A DNA stretch of 64,000 nucleotides, from the NCBI RefSeq assembly GCF_901933205.1, contig NC_044573.1:36800993-36864992 (forward strand), read 5' to 3'. The notes under the pieces are model-generated. The model was not told the DNA's origin. It did no database searches and saw nothing but the letters and a program-made list of their open reading frames with translations. Within the stretch, counting starts at the first letter, position 1, and each line of letters starts with the position of its first letter. This stretch comes from Camarhynchus parvulus (lineage: Eukaryota; Chordata; Aves; Passeriformes; Thraupidae). A program made the position numbers and the translations under genes. This document shows, piece after piece, positions 11,736-23,413 of this stretch.

Positions 11736-14352
11736 GAGAAGAAAAGGCATGTCTATTACTTTTGTCTGCAAAGACAGGAAACCTGGAATTCTCTCATGAA
11801 GAGATTATTTGGATCCATTTTCTTTTTTTTTTCAACTTGTTAATGACTTTCAAACTTCTGAATTTCTCATAGAGAAACACACTGTAGTCTAAAAAACACA
11901 GTGCAAGTAAGATGCATCTCAGAAGTGGGTTTCATTACTCACACAAGAGTGGGGGTGAGCTGGGAGGAGGATGTCCTGTTACATGCTTCTGCAAGGAATT
12001 ATATCCTTGATGGGGACACACTGCCAGGCCATAAGGGTTTTTGTCTCATCAAGTGTAGCAGTTCATACTACCTAAGTATATTGCTTATATAATAGCAGTA
12101 CAGCATAACAAGAGTTGCCTCTCTCCTGGTTTGTCTAGTGAAATTTTGGTCTCTAAGCATTCATGTAAATACTTCAAAAATACTATTTTAGCAGTCCAAT
12201 GCTGCTAAAGCTTCTGGGAGAAGCTCTTGTGATGTGAAAATTACCACAAACGTTTTTTCTCAGAATTCAAAGGATGGCAAATAAAATCAGGGCAGGAACA
12301 CGGGGTCAGCATAACAAATAAAAATAACTTAGGCTTTAGAAAGACTTACAGTCTCAGTGTTTACTGCTGCAATTATGGAATAGCTGTGCAGCACGTCAGA
12401 CTAAACAATATTAATTTAATCAATTAATTAAACATTTGCCTCTAAATTGTATGTTTAAATTTGTCATGTACACATTAAACAATAAAGATTATACTTCATT
12501 CACCTGTGTAGGTTGCTGCTGTAGACTAATCACCACAACCATTCATCTCCTAGGACAACAGCTTGGTAAGTATAATTTCAGCTATCAGTGATGGTACCCA
12601 CTTTCTTAAGCCACTCATTCCCACTACTATTAGTCATTTCATTTATGCCAAAGGAAATCCCTGCTACACAGTAAAGTTTACTGCAAAACTGATCTTTGGA
12701 ATAATCTTTCTTTTTAGTTTTTTAAGTGACTGAAAATTAACTCATCCTAAATCCATAAGGAAAAATATAGTTCCCCCTATTGAACAAAGGGATGGAGCTG
12801 AACAGACAAAAGGACAAATTCTAATAGTGAGAATCAAAACAAGAAAAGAAGTTAACAGGCCTTTAAAAACAACTTATTATTAACATCCTTCCACAAAGAA
12901 CTATCAATTATTAGAGTGGGTCTTCTTTTTTTTTCTTTTATGATAAAAAGTCTTTATAGTTTAATCACAGATAAAACTAGCCCACATATTTTATCGATAC
13001 ATTTTGTCCTCATGCATTCTGCCATGAAAATATTTGCTGCAATAGAAGACACCTATCAGTTAATGCTTAGCTTCACAGAGTTTGTAGTCTGTGGACAAAC
13101 ATGTCCCATTTTAAGAGTCCTTGCACATGTATAGACTATTCTGTAAAGTCAAGCACAGCTGTTAAATCCCTCTACATATGTACAGTAATGAAAAAATAAA
13201 TATGTGGTAATATTTAAAAGCTCACACAATTGCCTTTCATCTGAGAGTAAGCCCAGGCTGAAGACCTGTCCCTAGTTTACCAGATTTAAATCAGCATGCA
13301 CCCCTCTTATCTCATTACTCATTCAGATTGGGAGATGTGGATCATTAAGCTGGGTACTAATTTGCTCCCCAACCACACTCATTCATCATTAGTTGTCAGT
13401 GAGAGGTTGACCAAGTCAGTTGTGGAATACTTCTGTGACCCTCCCGTGGATTGTATATTTTCTGCATGAGCTACTTAATAAATTCTTTGGAAGTTATTTT
13501 AACAGTTTTAGTAGCCATTTGGTTAAGCAAGATGATTTCTGTGGCCAGGTTAGTCACAGAGGTACCTCTGTCAGATTCACAATTTATCTTCTGTACTCTG
13601 GATATATATGTTTGCTATTACCTTCTATACTGTGAAAAAAGGGTATTTGTGTACTGTTCTTTATAAAAAGACATCTCTGATGGACTATTATGATAAATCA
13701 CAACAGTATCTGGTATTGCACAGAATGATGTATCTTCACTGGGGCAAGGGGGTCAGTAAGATCATTTTGCAGTAACCTGTGCCTCAGATTAATTTTCACA
13801 ATGAAGATATTCTCAGTAACCATTTGGTGGATGACGAACTACAAACGTCCATAGTATGAATCATCATCATCATGTGTTGTGCCAGCAAAGTTTTAATAAA
13901 TCTTAAATAGATTGTAAATATTTTTTTATAAAATTTTTGGGTATGAAACTGTCCCAACAGACTGGGAATTAAGCACATTTGCAAGGCATAAGCTGCCCAA
14001 CATTCTAGTCAAGGAAACTTCTATAATGGAAATTTTACAGAGACTATATTTTACCTTCTTATAGACCTCTGGGGGTTTTTCCATTTTATAATAATTTATA
14101 AATATATGAGCATAATATAAGTTAGATACAGGAGCAACACAAGAAATCACTAATTTCATCCATGAAGCAAAATTATTTTTCTAGAAGACACATCAGATGC
14201 TTATCATCTTAATATTGTTGTATTTTTTGTTTAATAAATAAAATAAACCATATATTTTAAGGGCTTCTTCCCCGTGGTATGGAACTAGAACTGTTCACCC
14301 TAAGAAAGAAAAAGACACATTTAGATATGTATATTGGAATGTACTAAGTCAC
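11736..14352. other. Unique AT-rich intronic DNA next to exon 3
   Basis: No repeat family recognised. A short (ATC)n run lies at 13858-13873. This stretch ends at the exon 3 donor site. Confidence 0.55.
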
Positions 14353-14360
14353 TGAATTAC
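14353..14360 (-). other. PRKN: Splice donor of PRKN exon 3
   Basis: The exon ends in CAG followed on the minus strand by gtaattca, a good U1 match at the first four intron positions. This position gives an exon of exactly 241 bp and leaves one base of a split codon, as in human exon 3. Exon 4 should lie beyond the left edge of the window. Confidence 0.92.
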
Positions 14361-14601
14361 CTGATTTTTCAGTGGGATGTGAAACACTGTTTTTTCCAGG
14401 ATCCAGAATAACTGCCAACCCTGCAGAGACTGATGGGAGGATGCTGGTACTGAGATCTATGCGAGTTAAACTCTCAGGTTCCCTTTTCAAGGCTTTTAGA
14501 ACACCTCCAACACAGCTATCTTCTGCCTTCTCCTTGTTCTGACTGTTGTTCTGTGGACTCTGAACAATATGAACAATGCTCTGCTGGGCCAGGTCACAGT
14601 T
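14361..14601 (-). CDS. PRKN: PRKN (parkin E3 ubiquitin ligase) internal exon, equivalent to human exon 3
   Basis: Parkin is the RBR-type E3 ubiquitin ligase that PINK1 activates on damaged mitochondria to start mitophagy. Read on the minus strand, this segment opens at NCDLAQQSIVHIVQ, matching human parkin from Asn58, and continues through EPESLTRIDLSTSILP to GLAVIL. It holds 80 codons plus one base (241 bp), the length and phase (0 to 1) of human exon 3 (residues 58 to the first base of codon 138). A 5' AG acceptor (ttttgtgttacag) and a 3' donor (CAG|gtaatt) flank it. Visible on human numbering: the end of the ubiquitin-like domain with the PINK1 target Ser65 and the patch residues His68 and Val70; a diverged linker (about 72-97); and the activating element with Leu102, Ile105 (Val in human) and Leu107. 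Human Met80 is Lys here. No stop or frameshift is seen, so the exon looks functional. The rest of the gene lies outside the window. Confidence 0.97.
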
Positions 14602-14614
14602 CTGTAACACAAAA
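14602..14614 (-). other. PRKN: Splice acceptor of PRKN exon 3
   Basis: On the minus strand the bases before the exon read ttttgtgttacag, a short pyrimidine-rich tract ending in the invariant AG. The next codon is AAC (Asn58). An open frame continues upstream into the intron (14602-14655), but those residues do not resemble parkin, so the exon boundary is set by the AG and by the match to human exon 3. Confidence 0.93.
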
Positions 14615-17063
14615 CCAAAATTGTGATAAATAATTAATTGTGACATAATGGACAAAATCCCTCTATCTCCAATTTGTTATTTGTTAAATGGTCTCCAAAC
14701 CATTGTGTGGAAAATTTCAGTGTGCAGTAATGGAGTTTAAAGCAAACTGACAAGTGTAAATTGCTGGAATTAGGATTACTTGCATTGCCAAAAGGGTCAC
14801 AACACTTACAAGTGCTAAACATTTAACAAAGAAATAGTGGACCAGGGCCAAGAGCTCTAAATAAGTCAAGTTTATTGGCACAAAGTAAAAAATCTCCAGA
14901 TGAAGCATTACTAAATCAAGCACTAAGAATATTCAACACTTAAGAGGCACTTGCACAGATAATGCTGAAACACACTCTTCATGTAGTGATTTAGGGTCAA
15001 ACTTGATGATCACAGAAAGTTCGTGAACAAGCTACTCTAAAATATTTATAATCAGGGACAGGAAAGATGATGCTACTGATAAAGAGTGATACTATTTCTT
15101 CTCTGTAATGTAATTATCAGTTTAAATCTGGTTTTAGATGTAGACTTAGTATGAGTTTTCCATTCTTTCCAAAAAAAGACATTGAACTGTTGACTTTAGA
15201 TAGACTTGAGAGAAATCCTGTGGAAGATCTCACGACTGTTGTGGCCTTTCATGATAAAACAGAAGAACTGCTAGCCATTTTAGCCCAAAATGAGGCCATT
15301 TTATGGTCTCACATACATAGAAGCTTCTCCTCCTTTTCTGTCCTCACCAGAGGTGATTCTCAGACAGTCTTTCCAGAACGCGTGTCTTAGAAAATAGCAG
15401 GATAAATAAGGACCTTGTGAAAGGTTTATACATGATAAATCAGGATGTCTTTCAGCATTTTCACCTGATTCAGCATTTTCACAATACAGAACAGAAAAGC
15501 AAAATATTATGCCAGAAATAGAATTTACAGAGATTTTGGAAGACCTATCATTAACAAAGGTCTTTCAAGAAAGACTTGTATTGATCTTTCCACAACACAC
15601 CTTGCAAGAAAAATTGTTCTTTGTTGATACCTTCTGAAGACCTACACCTAAATCTTCAGTGTCATGAATGAACATAAGCATCAGCCTACACAGAAAGTGG
15701 GTAGTCTGTCAAAAAATTAATTTTCTAACTATCTGCAGCAACATTAGGTTGACCATCTCTGCTGTGAAATGTCAAGACAGATTGTTGAATCCATTTGGGA
15801 GAAACAGAAAGAGTTCTGATGCATTTGTATCTACATTTGTAGCTTCTGATCTCTGTATCTACACAATATTTAAAAATTGCCATTTGTATATGCAACTACT
15901 TTGATTGCAAAAGATTCCTTTGCAGATATTTTAGTGCTCTTTATACCCTCATTCTCCCATGCTCTCTTGTACCACTTCTGTTCTGGTCTCTTTTATGTTG
16001 AGTGGTTTTCCTTCATGCTCTTACATTATTTCTCAGTACTTCTTCCTCCACACTTTCTTTTTATGCAATGTAATTTAAAGGACAAAAATCTGGCTTTTGT
16101 TTTGTTTTAATTGAATTTTCAATAACACACTCTCTCCTTAGTGAAGCAGTAATCAGCCAGCAGATATGTGTTAGAGCAAGGACACTGCAGTCTTAATATT
16201 CAATCAAAGCAATTATTACATTTCAACCTTAAAAGATCATGTTGACATTAAAAGTCTCTCCTTTTTTTTTTTTACATCTTGTTGCCCATAGCATTTTAAC
16301 AAGATCCATTTAAATAGCTCAATCATTTCATTCATTAACACAATATACAAAACCTGTCCGTCACTCTAAAACTTCTTCCACTAAGAATACTGCACAGCAT
16401 TAAAGACTTTAATAATCTCAAAGAAATTAATAATGAAATTAATAACTAGGCAAATGAGGAGCTCAAAAGTGATTTGCTCAGTTACAGTGAGAGTTTAAAA
16501 AGAGAAATAGGTATTTATGTAAAAACTCACAACCTTGGAAACCCCTGATAAACTGTCAATCAGTCATACTCTGTTTTAATGATCATCTCTTCTGGCAGTT
16601 TTGCTTGCTTAAGCAGCCAATGTTCTACCTTTCATTTTTTTCTCAATATTTACTATCCTGCTCAGTAAGTTGTTTTTTATTTTTTAAAGCTTGCATCAGT
16701 TCCTGGTTCAGCTCACTGCCTGATGCTGTGCTGCAATCACACTGAGGGGATAGTGCATATGAAAGAATAAAAGGGATGGAAAGAACTACTTAAACAAAAC
16801 AAAATTCCCCCATAATTCCACCACAAACATTTTCAACCATTCTTGCTTGATCTTGGTTGCTGTACGTGTTTATTTGCCTGAGTATAAAAATTGATCTTTT
16901 AAAAGTAGGTCCTTTCCAGGTTCTTTTTGCAAGTTGAAGGCTTTGTGGTTAGCTCGGAAACAATGGAATGGCTCACAAAATAGAACTCCATCTATTCTCT
17001 CTTCAGCAATATCAAGAACTACATATTCAGAAAAAGCTGCAAAATTTGCACTTTAGGCAGTTC
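14615..17063. other. Unique AT-rich intronic DNA
   Basis: Contains a short 18-bp-period duplication (ttcagcattttcac at 15451-15464 and 15469-15482) and a T12 run at 16262-16273. No PRKN exon 2 match and no recognised repeat family. Confidence 0.55.
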
Positions 17064-17204
17064 TACAGATTGCCTCAGCTGGTTAGAGCACAGTGCTAAT
17101 AATGCCAAGGTTGTGGATTCAATCCCTGCGTGGACCATTCACTTCAGAGTTGGACTCAATGATCCTTGTGGGTCTCTTCCAACTCAGAATATTCTGTGAT
17201 TCTG
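17064..17204 (+). mobile_element. tRNA-Ile/CR1 composite SINE (TguSINE1-like)
   Basis: Positions 17064-17137 align without gaps to a 74-nt tRNA-Ile gene: an A-box-like tgcctcagctggttagagc, an anticodon loop ctaataa with anticodon AAT at 17098-17100, a B-box-like ggattcaatcc (17115-17125) and a terminal CCA. The acceptor stem does not pair, so it is not a working tRNA. Directly after comes a CR1-like tail (17138-17204): gttggactcaatgatccttg, tctcttccaactcag, attctgtgattctg. A tRNA-Ile head with a CR1 tail is the build of the zebra finch TguSINE1 family, which is mobilised by CR1 proteins. The family name is from memory. Confidence 0.88.
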
Positions 17205-18380
17205 TATATGACCACAGCAATAGTGTTTTTTGGTATTTCCCTTAATGAAATTTTAAGAGGACAGATGAACATGTTGTATCTGAGCTTTCTTCCATCTCTT
17301 TATCTAAAACAAAAACAAGCTTTGACAGATTGAACATCACTACTGAGGATGACAGTGTAGATAATGGTCTCAGGAAAGCTCAATTAGTGGATCTCAGGAT
17401 AACTTTCAAAGAGCAGGTAGGAGAAAGACACAACATCCTTTGATATTTAGCCTGTGTAGATTTCATATGGAAGCCACTGAGCAATAACAAACATAGAATC
17501 CTAAAGCATCAGTTTTGTAATGTTTTTCTGAGTACATTTGAACTGAATTTGGCTTGTGTGTAAAGGAGGAAAGTAATCCTCAACCTTTGTAAGAAAAGCA
17601 ATAAGACAGTACAAGAAAAAAATAAAAAGAGTTGTCATCGTACATTAATTGTGGAGAGATCTGGATGGGAATATAACCAAGCATTTCCCAGAATATGGGT
17701 GATTAATGCTTTATAGCAAATTACATTTCATGGACAATAGATGGGCTAAGTCTGCAGCTTCTTCTTTGAGAAAAGAGGTAGAATTCTAGCTGTTTCTGTG
17801 AGAGTTTAAGTTGTGCCTTAGGTTACTATTGTAAGATACAATTATTTATGTCAATGTCACTTTTGTTTCCTTCATGTATTTGTTTTACGCCTCAGGAAAC
17901 ATGCTTTTAAGTATATCTATTATTAATGATTCTAGAGATATTGTCTTGTCTTATCTGTTGATTCAAATTAATGCCTGTGTGCCATATTCCAATGAGAAAA
18001 CTGCAAGTGTATAAAAAGTAGATTGTGAAGTATCTTCTTTCACTAGAGCAAAGGGAACTGAGATGATCAAAAAAATTATGCAACTCAGTAATAAGGACTG
18101 GTTCTTTAGAGAAAATGGGTTTTGGCCAACTTGGGAAAATTAATTCATAGCAGAGAAAATTAAAATTAAACCTTTTTTTTATTCAAGCCTTTTACCTGTT
18201 TTTTTTCTGAATTCTCAAGTCAAATTTCACAAGGCTGAATCAGCACATCCTGAATGAACAACACAATATCCTTTGTTGCTGAGAGCAGTGGGCTAACTAG
18301 AAGGTCAGCTGGGAAGACTGAAATAAATTATGAAAAGGGAAAAGATGACTGTGTTTAAGTTACTCGGAAATCCTCTTGTT
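17205..18380. other. Unique AT-rich intronic DNA
   Basis: Nothing recognised between the SINE and the CR1 copy. Confidence 0.55.
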
Positions 18381-18716
18381 AGGCACTGGGGAGACCTCAC
18401 TGCAGCCTTTCAGTACTTGAAGCAGACTTAGGAAAAAAAAAACAGGGACTTTTTACAAGGGCAGATAGTGACAGGCCGATGGGGAACATTTTTAAACAAA
18501 AATATTAGATGCCAGGAAGAAATGCTTCACTGAAAGGGTGGTGGGGCATTGGGACAGGTTGCCCAGAGAAGCTGTGGATGTCCCATACCTGGAAGTGTTC
18601 AAGGCCAGGCTGGCTGGGCCCACCTGCTCCAGTGGGTGGCATCCCTGTCCACAGTGAGGGGGTGGGAACCACATGATCTTTATTGTCTTTCCAACCCAAA
18701 CCATTCTATGGTTCTG
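18381..18716 (+). mobile_element. CR1 LINE 3' region, longest recent-type copy in the window
   Basis: Runs through the CR1 C-terminal coding end and 3' UTR: gggagacctcactgcagcc, cttttt-acaagggcagatagtgacagg, ccaggaagaaatgcttcac, gacaggttgcccagagaagc, ctggaagtgttcaaggccag, ccaacccaaaccattctatg and gttctg. Antisense open frames at 18492-18704 are by-products of this repeat. Confidence 0.95.
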
Positions 18717-19300
18717 ACAGATTTCTGTTTGGTATCTTCTTCAGAACATATTTGGATAGTAATACCAATACTGAAGGGAATTTTCTCAACCTAACAAGTA
18801 TAAAGCCCACTAGAGAAGTCATATGTTCTGAAGTGCAATACACTTAATTTTCAAACTTTTTATTTAAAGAAACATTAGAGCAGAAAATAGTTTGAATCTG
18901 AAGTTTTGTACATGAATATGAAAAGCTTGTGGTGTTTTGTCTTGTAAATGAATTTGATAAATTTCCATTTCCTGCTAACCATGAGTTGGAAGTTTTAAGG
19001 TGTTGAGGTATTTTCCTATTGCATATCAATCACACAGAAAAATTCTTCACACTCCACCATCTAAGATTCAGTTAGAAATTCCAACTTTTATGCTACCTGG
19101 AGAGTCACACCTTTACCCATGAATCCCTGGGGCCTATTGTGGATACAGTAACAGTGGAATTGTCTAATTGCTGCCTATTTAGATCAAGCAGATCTAAACA
19201 GACTGCCTGATGACATTCACTAAGAGATTCACATAAGGCCAATGCTCAAGAAAAGGTATTTTCTATGAATGATCAACAACACCCAAGAAGTTGGCTTTCC

Positions 19301-19338
19301 AGTTTTGGCTTTTTGGTTTTTTGTTTTTTTTTTTTTCC
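19301..19338 (+). repeat. T-rich tract
   Basis: agttttggctttttggtttt followed by a run of T. On the minus strand (PRKN sense) it is A-rich, so it could be a retroposition tail, but no body is recognised. Confidence 0.8.
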
Positions 19339-22300
19339 TTAAAAATAGCACAACACATCTCTTCAAACCAAAGAGACCTCATGTAAAAGTGTAGATGACA
19401 CACTGATTTTATTGGGAAAATATTTTTTTAAGGATAATGTACAGAAACATTAAAGATGACCTTCAAAACAGACAAATAAGCATATGAAGTTCCCAGAAGG
19501 GAGAGAAAAAAAAGCTCAGCAAGCCTTACTCAACTGTTGCTGTAACCCTTTCACAAGGACAGAGTTCAGGTCTCAAAGGCAGCAGAAACAGAAAGGAAAT
19601 CAATTGGAAGAGGAACACTCTTTCATCCCCTGATCACAATGAATGCAAAAAAGCAAGAAGAAGAAAGCAACAGCATGATAATACACTTTATTATATAGGA
19701 AGCTAAAGCTGGTATATTAGTGAATGGTCTATTAGCAGGTATATAATAAATTTGAGAGTAGAGACTACCCAAAATAAAAACCACAGATATAGTAATAATA
19801 TTCTGTTAAGCCATGTCAGTTTAAGAAACTAGAAGCAAGATTTGCAAGAAGACTTAACATCTTTTATTTGATCAGCTAATATAGAAAGAAAAATCAGCTT
19901 CTGGGCTCAGAGAATCTTATGCAGGTCATGGCAAGGGGAAACCTGAAGGGAAAATTAAGCACTGTTAAAATAATGAAGCAAATCAGCACTCTGATCTGAT
20001 ATCACCATCCATTTGTGTGAATACTGACTGCTCAGTGGCAGTGAACTGAATATTGCTCCACATGGGGCAAGGGAAAAAAGCCAGTGCACCACCAGGCCTA
20101 AATTACATGGACCACTTAGCAGTTAAATTCCAGCAATCAGAAACTACTTGCTCTTTTATGATGCTTTGGAATTCATCTATATTTGATTTCAGTTCACCTT
20201 TTCAACATTACCAGAGTTATACACTATTGTTCTAGTTTAGCATTCAGAATATTGCGGGTGCTAAGCAACACCTAGAAGTAGAAGGAAAAATAGATATATT
20301 ACTTAAAGCACCACACATTCAAATAAATGTAATGAAAAGGCAGAAAACCCTTCACTTAGCAGAAGAGTTAACTCAGATACATTCAAATTTAGATTTTATT
20401 ATTTTTTAGAAAAGAGAACAGTTGATTTTGAACAAGAGGAAATAAGTACATACTGTGGGATTTACTACAGTTCTTTCAGCCAGTGGTCCCTCTGTGTAGC
20501 AAGAAGCCCTGACTAGAGTTTACAAAAATAAAAATTCCCCTGATTTACAAAGACAATAGTTCATATATTACAAAGGTTCTGCTCTGAATGACACTCTTTA
20601 AAGAGAAGTAAAAGACTTAGGATTTTATACTGTCTATTCCCTTAATGAGTTAATAATTTGCTGGAAATGGAAATGTATTCAACTAAGTCAGAATTCCCCC
20701 TCTTCCTTCACTTACAAATCACTTCATGCTTCATTTCCATCTTTTTCACATTATAACAGAAAAATTTAATGCTAATTTCTAGCTCAGTGGAGGGAATGCA
20801 GAGTTAATGCTCAGTTAGGAACGTTGCAGGGTTATTACTTTTTGTACACAATCTAAGACCTTAGCAATGCTATATACATATTTGTAAACAGCATTACTAA
20901 TAAAATGACATCATTAATATGATAACTTTTCTTGAATGTAGATCTTTTAGCATGAATTCCCGAAAGATATATGAACCCTTCTAACAAATAAAAATGTTTT
21001 ATTGGCAGCACATGAGACAGTTTGCAACATTAAAATACCTGCTTAGATTATTGTTATTCCCTTCAAAACTCTGCATAATGATCTACAAAAGACACAGAAG
21101 GCAGCCAAACTTTTTGATATTATATTTACAAAGCTATTAGTATCTCCACAGTGACATTAAGAACATATCATGCAATATAAAATGGAAGAGAAATAGTCAA
21201 ATGAACACTAAATTAATATAAAACTTTTCTCAGTAAATGAAAAACTTTTCCCTTCTTGCAATTTCATATATTGTGCATAAAGAAAAACCTATAAACCTGA
21301 CATTTATTATAATACCTGTTTAGAAAGCAATGAGACAATGAGAAGTTTATAATGCTATATTAAAAATGAATACAATTAAGTTCTCATGACCATTTGCTTT
21401 CCTCCTAAACACAGTTGAGTGCACCTCATTATTATTCCATCTTCCACACTGAACTACCTGAAAGAATTTATACTCTCTAAACATGTTGTCTCCAGCTGTA
21501 AACATAAAACCAGAAAGCTTATTATTTATAAGGTATGGATTGCATTTTCCATTGCTCTAATTTCTTCTCAAGCCACACTGAAACAGAACAAGTAACAAGT
21601 GTATTCTGTAAAATGGTTGAATGAATTACATTTAGGCACATTTTGGTCTGGGTTAAACGGTAATAAAAGGTACTGTGCTCTGAAAAGGTCTCATAAGGAA
21701 GCCCCTTTTTACAGTGTGCCAAGTGCAGCATGGCTTCAGGACTGTGGGCTATGTGTTGTTTGACTAACATAAGATCTAATTTGTATTTCCTTTTACCCCT
21801 TAAATATTTCTTTGAGAAGGTTTATCTCAGCAAGGCAGACACTGCCAATCTGCTTACACTTCTGTGTCTTCACTGAAGGCATACATTAAGTATTAGTGAG
21901 TATGTGAGGAACAGACATAAAAGTGGCCTCACACTGACACCTAATAAGTGTCAAGATATTACTGAGACATAAGTTCTATTTGAAAAACTGGAGAGTCACT
22001 TACTACCAGAACTCTGAAAATATTTCAAAGACTTCAGTAGTCTCTCATGCAGATGGGGCACTTCAGTGGCAGCTAGAAAACTGCAGAAATGAATTTGGAA
22101 AATTCCCTTCTCCAAAGATCTCTGAAAGAATTCCTATGTGCTGTAAATACTCCACTGCAGAAAGCAATTTTTCCCTGTGAATTTATTGTCTAGAGCATCA
22201 AAAGTTTAATAGCTATAAATATTTATTTCAATTACTTCAACTAGTCATTCACAGATGCCTTTTTCATGCTTTATGGCCAGCACCTGGTATACATCCAAAC

Positions 22301-22860
22301 CAAGGAACACTTTGGTCTTCTACTTGTCCCAGTTCATGCATCTATATATCAGTTTGAGCAGCTGCTATGAGAACAGCTGTAAATAAAGCCTAGTGAGCAT
22401 CCTATGTGGCCCTACTTGGTAACTTCTTAACTTCCTAGTATAAACACAGACAAGACATCAAATATTTTCCAGAGATTTCCCTGATTTTACTTGAAGACTT
22501 GCTTTTAAAGTAGCATTTTCTATGACAGGTGAAAATTGTCTTAGGTTTGATTTTTAGACTATGCCTACCAAGATATCCCAGCAGGATAATGTTGGAAAAT
22601 CTATGCAGTGCAATATTGTGCAGCAAATCTACACATCCAACTGGACTTTAGGACTAGTCTGCCAGACATATAGTCAGGCATCTTACAAAAGACACAGTTT
22701 ATAGATGCTTCCCAACCCCTAATGAGGCATCCATACAATATCAGAAAGCACTCTTACAATAAACTAATTCCTGTGCCCAGTACATATGGGCATATTTTGT
22801 CACCTCATTTATTCCCACCCCTTATGAAATAATGCCTAATTTTAAAAGGGAGAGCACTCA
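19339..22860. other. Unique AT-rich intronic DNA
   Basis: No gene, RNA or repeat family recognised. Open frames (for example antisense 21522-21770) have no identifiable domain. Confidence 0.55.
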
Positions 22861-23413
22861 TGTTGTGGCTTGACCTGGCAGGCAGCTAAACATCCCACAG
22901 CTACTCCCTCAATTCCCTGCACCCACCCTACCCCTCAATGGAATGGTGGGGTGGGATTGGGAAAATAAGTCAAACTTGTGAGTTGAGATAAAGATGGTTT
23001 ACGAGGACAGAAAAGAAAGGGGGAAAACCCCAATAATAATAAATCAAGTGATACACAACACAATTGCTCACCACCCACCAATGGATGAAGCTCAGTTCCT
23101 GAGCAGCAGCCCTTGGCCAGCTTTCTGCCTTGTTATTATACTGGTGGATACAAGAGGCCATATGGTGTGGAATATCCCTTCGGTCAGTTGGGGTCAGTTT
23201 CGGTGGCTGTGTCTCCTCACAGCTACTTCTGCTCCACAGCCTGCTCACTGCTGGGGTGGGATGAGGAGCTGAAAAGCCCTTTGTACTGTGTAAACACTGG
23301 TTAGCAAGAACTAAAATGTCAGCATGTTAACAACGTTATTCTCATCCTAAATCCAAAACACAGCACTGTACCAGCTACTAGGAAGAAAATTAACATTATC
23401 CCAGCCAAAATCA
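22861..23413 (-). mobile_element. Solo-LTR-like endogenous retrovirus remnant, minus strand
   Basis: On the minus strand it starts near tgattttggctgggataatg and ends in ccacaaca, giving TG...CA termini over about 553 bp. Internal landmarks match an avian ERV LTR type that I know: ttttcttcctagtagctgg near the start, gggatattccacaccatatg, then an AT-rich TATA-like stretch, and catctttatctcaactcac towards the 3' end. No internal retroviral genes are present, so it is a solo LTR or fragment. I do not see a target-site duplication. It lies in the same orientation as PRKN. The open frames within it on both strands are not genes. Confidence 0.75.

Larger units (their letters stand above)
1..14352 (-). 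other. PRKN: PRKN intron 3 (partial, 3' portion outside window)
   Basis: This is sequence downstream of exon 3 in gene direction. No segment resembles PRKN exon 4 (the start of RING0). It holds an old CR1 remnant, four CR1 3' ends, simple repeats and otherwise unique AT-rich DNA. Open frames here are short (up to about 130 codons), lack recognisable domains, and often lie antisense to repeats. The intron assignment rests on the exon 3 call. Confidence 0.88.

Noticed and set aside
14602..14655. Upstream extension of the parkin frame to an ATG at 14655
   Set aside because: Residues before Asn58 do not resemble the parkin Ubl, and an AG acceptor sits exactly at the human exon boundary. It is intron.
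17064..17137. Functional tRNA-Ile (AAT) gene
   Set aside because: The acceptor stem does not pair, box sequences are mutated and a CR1 tail is attached; it is the head of a SINE.
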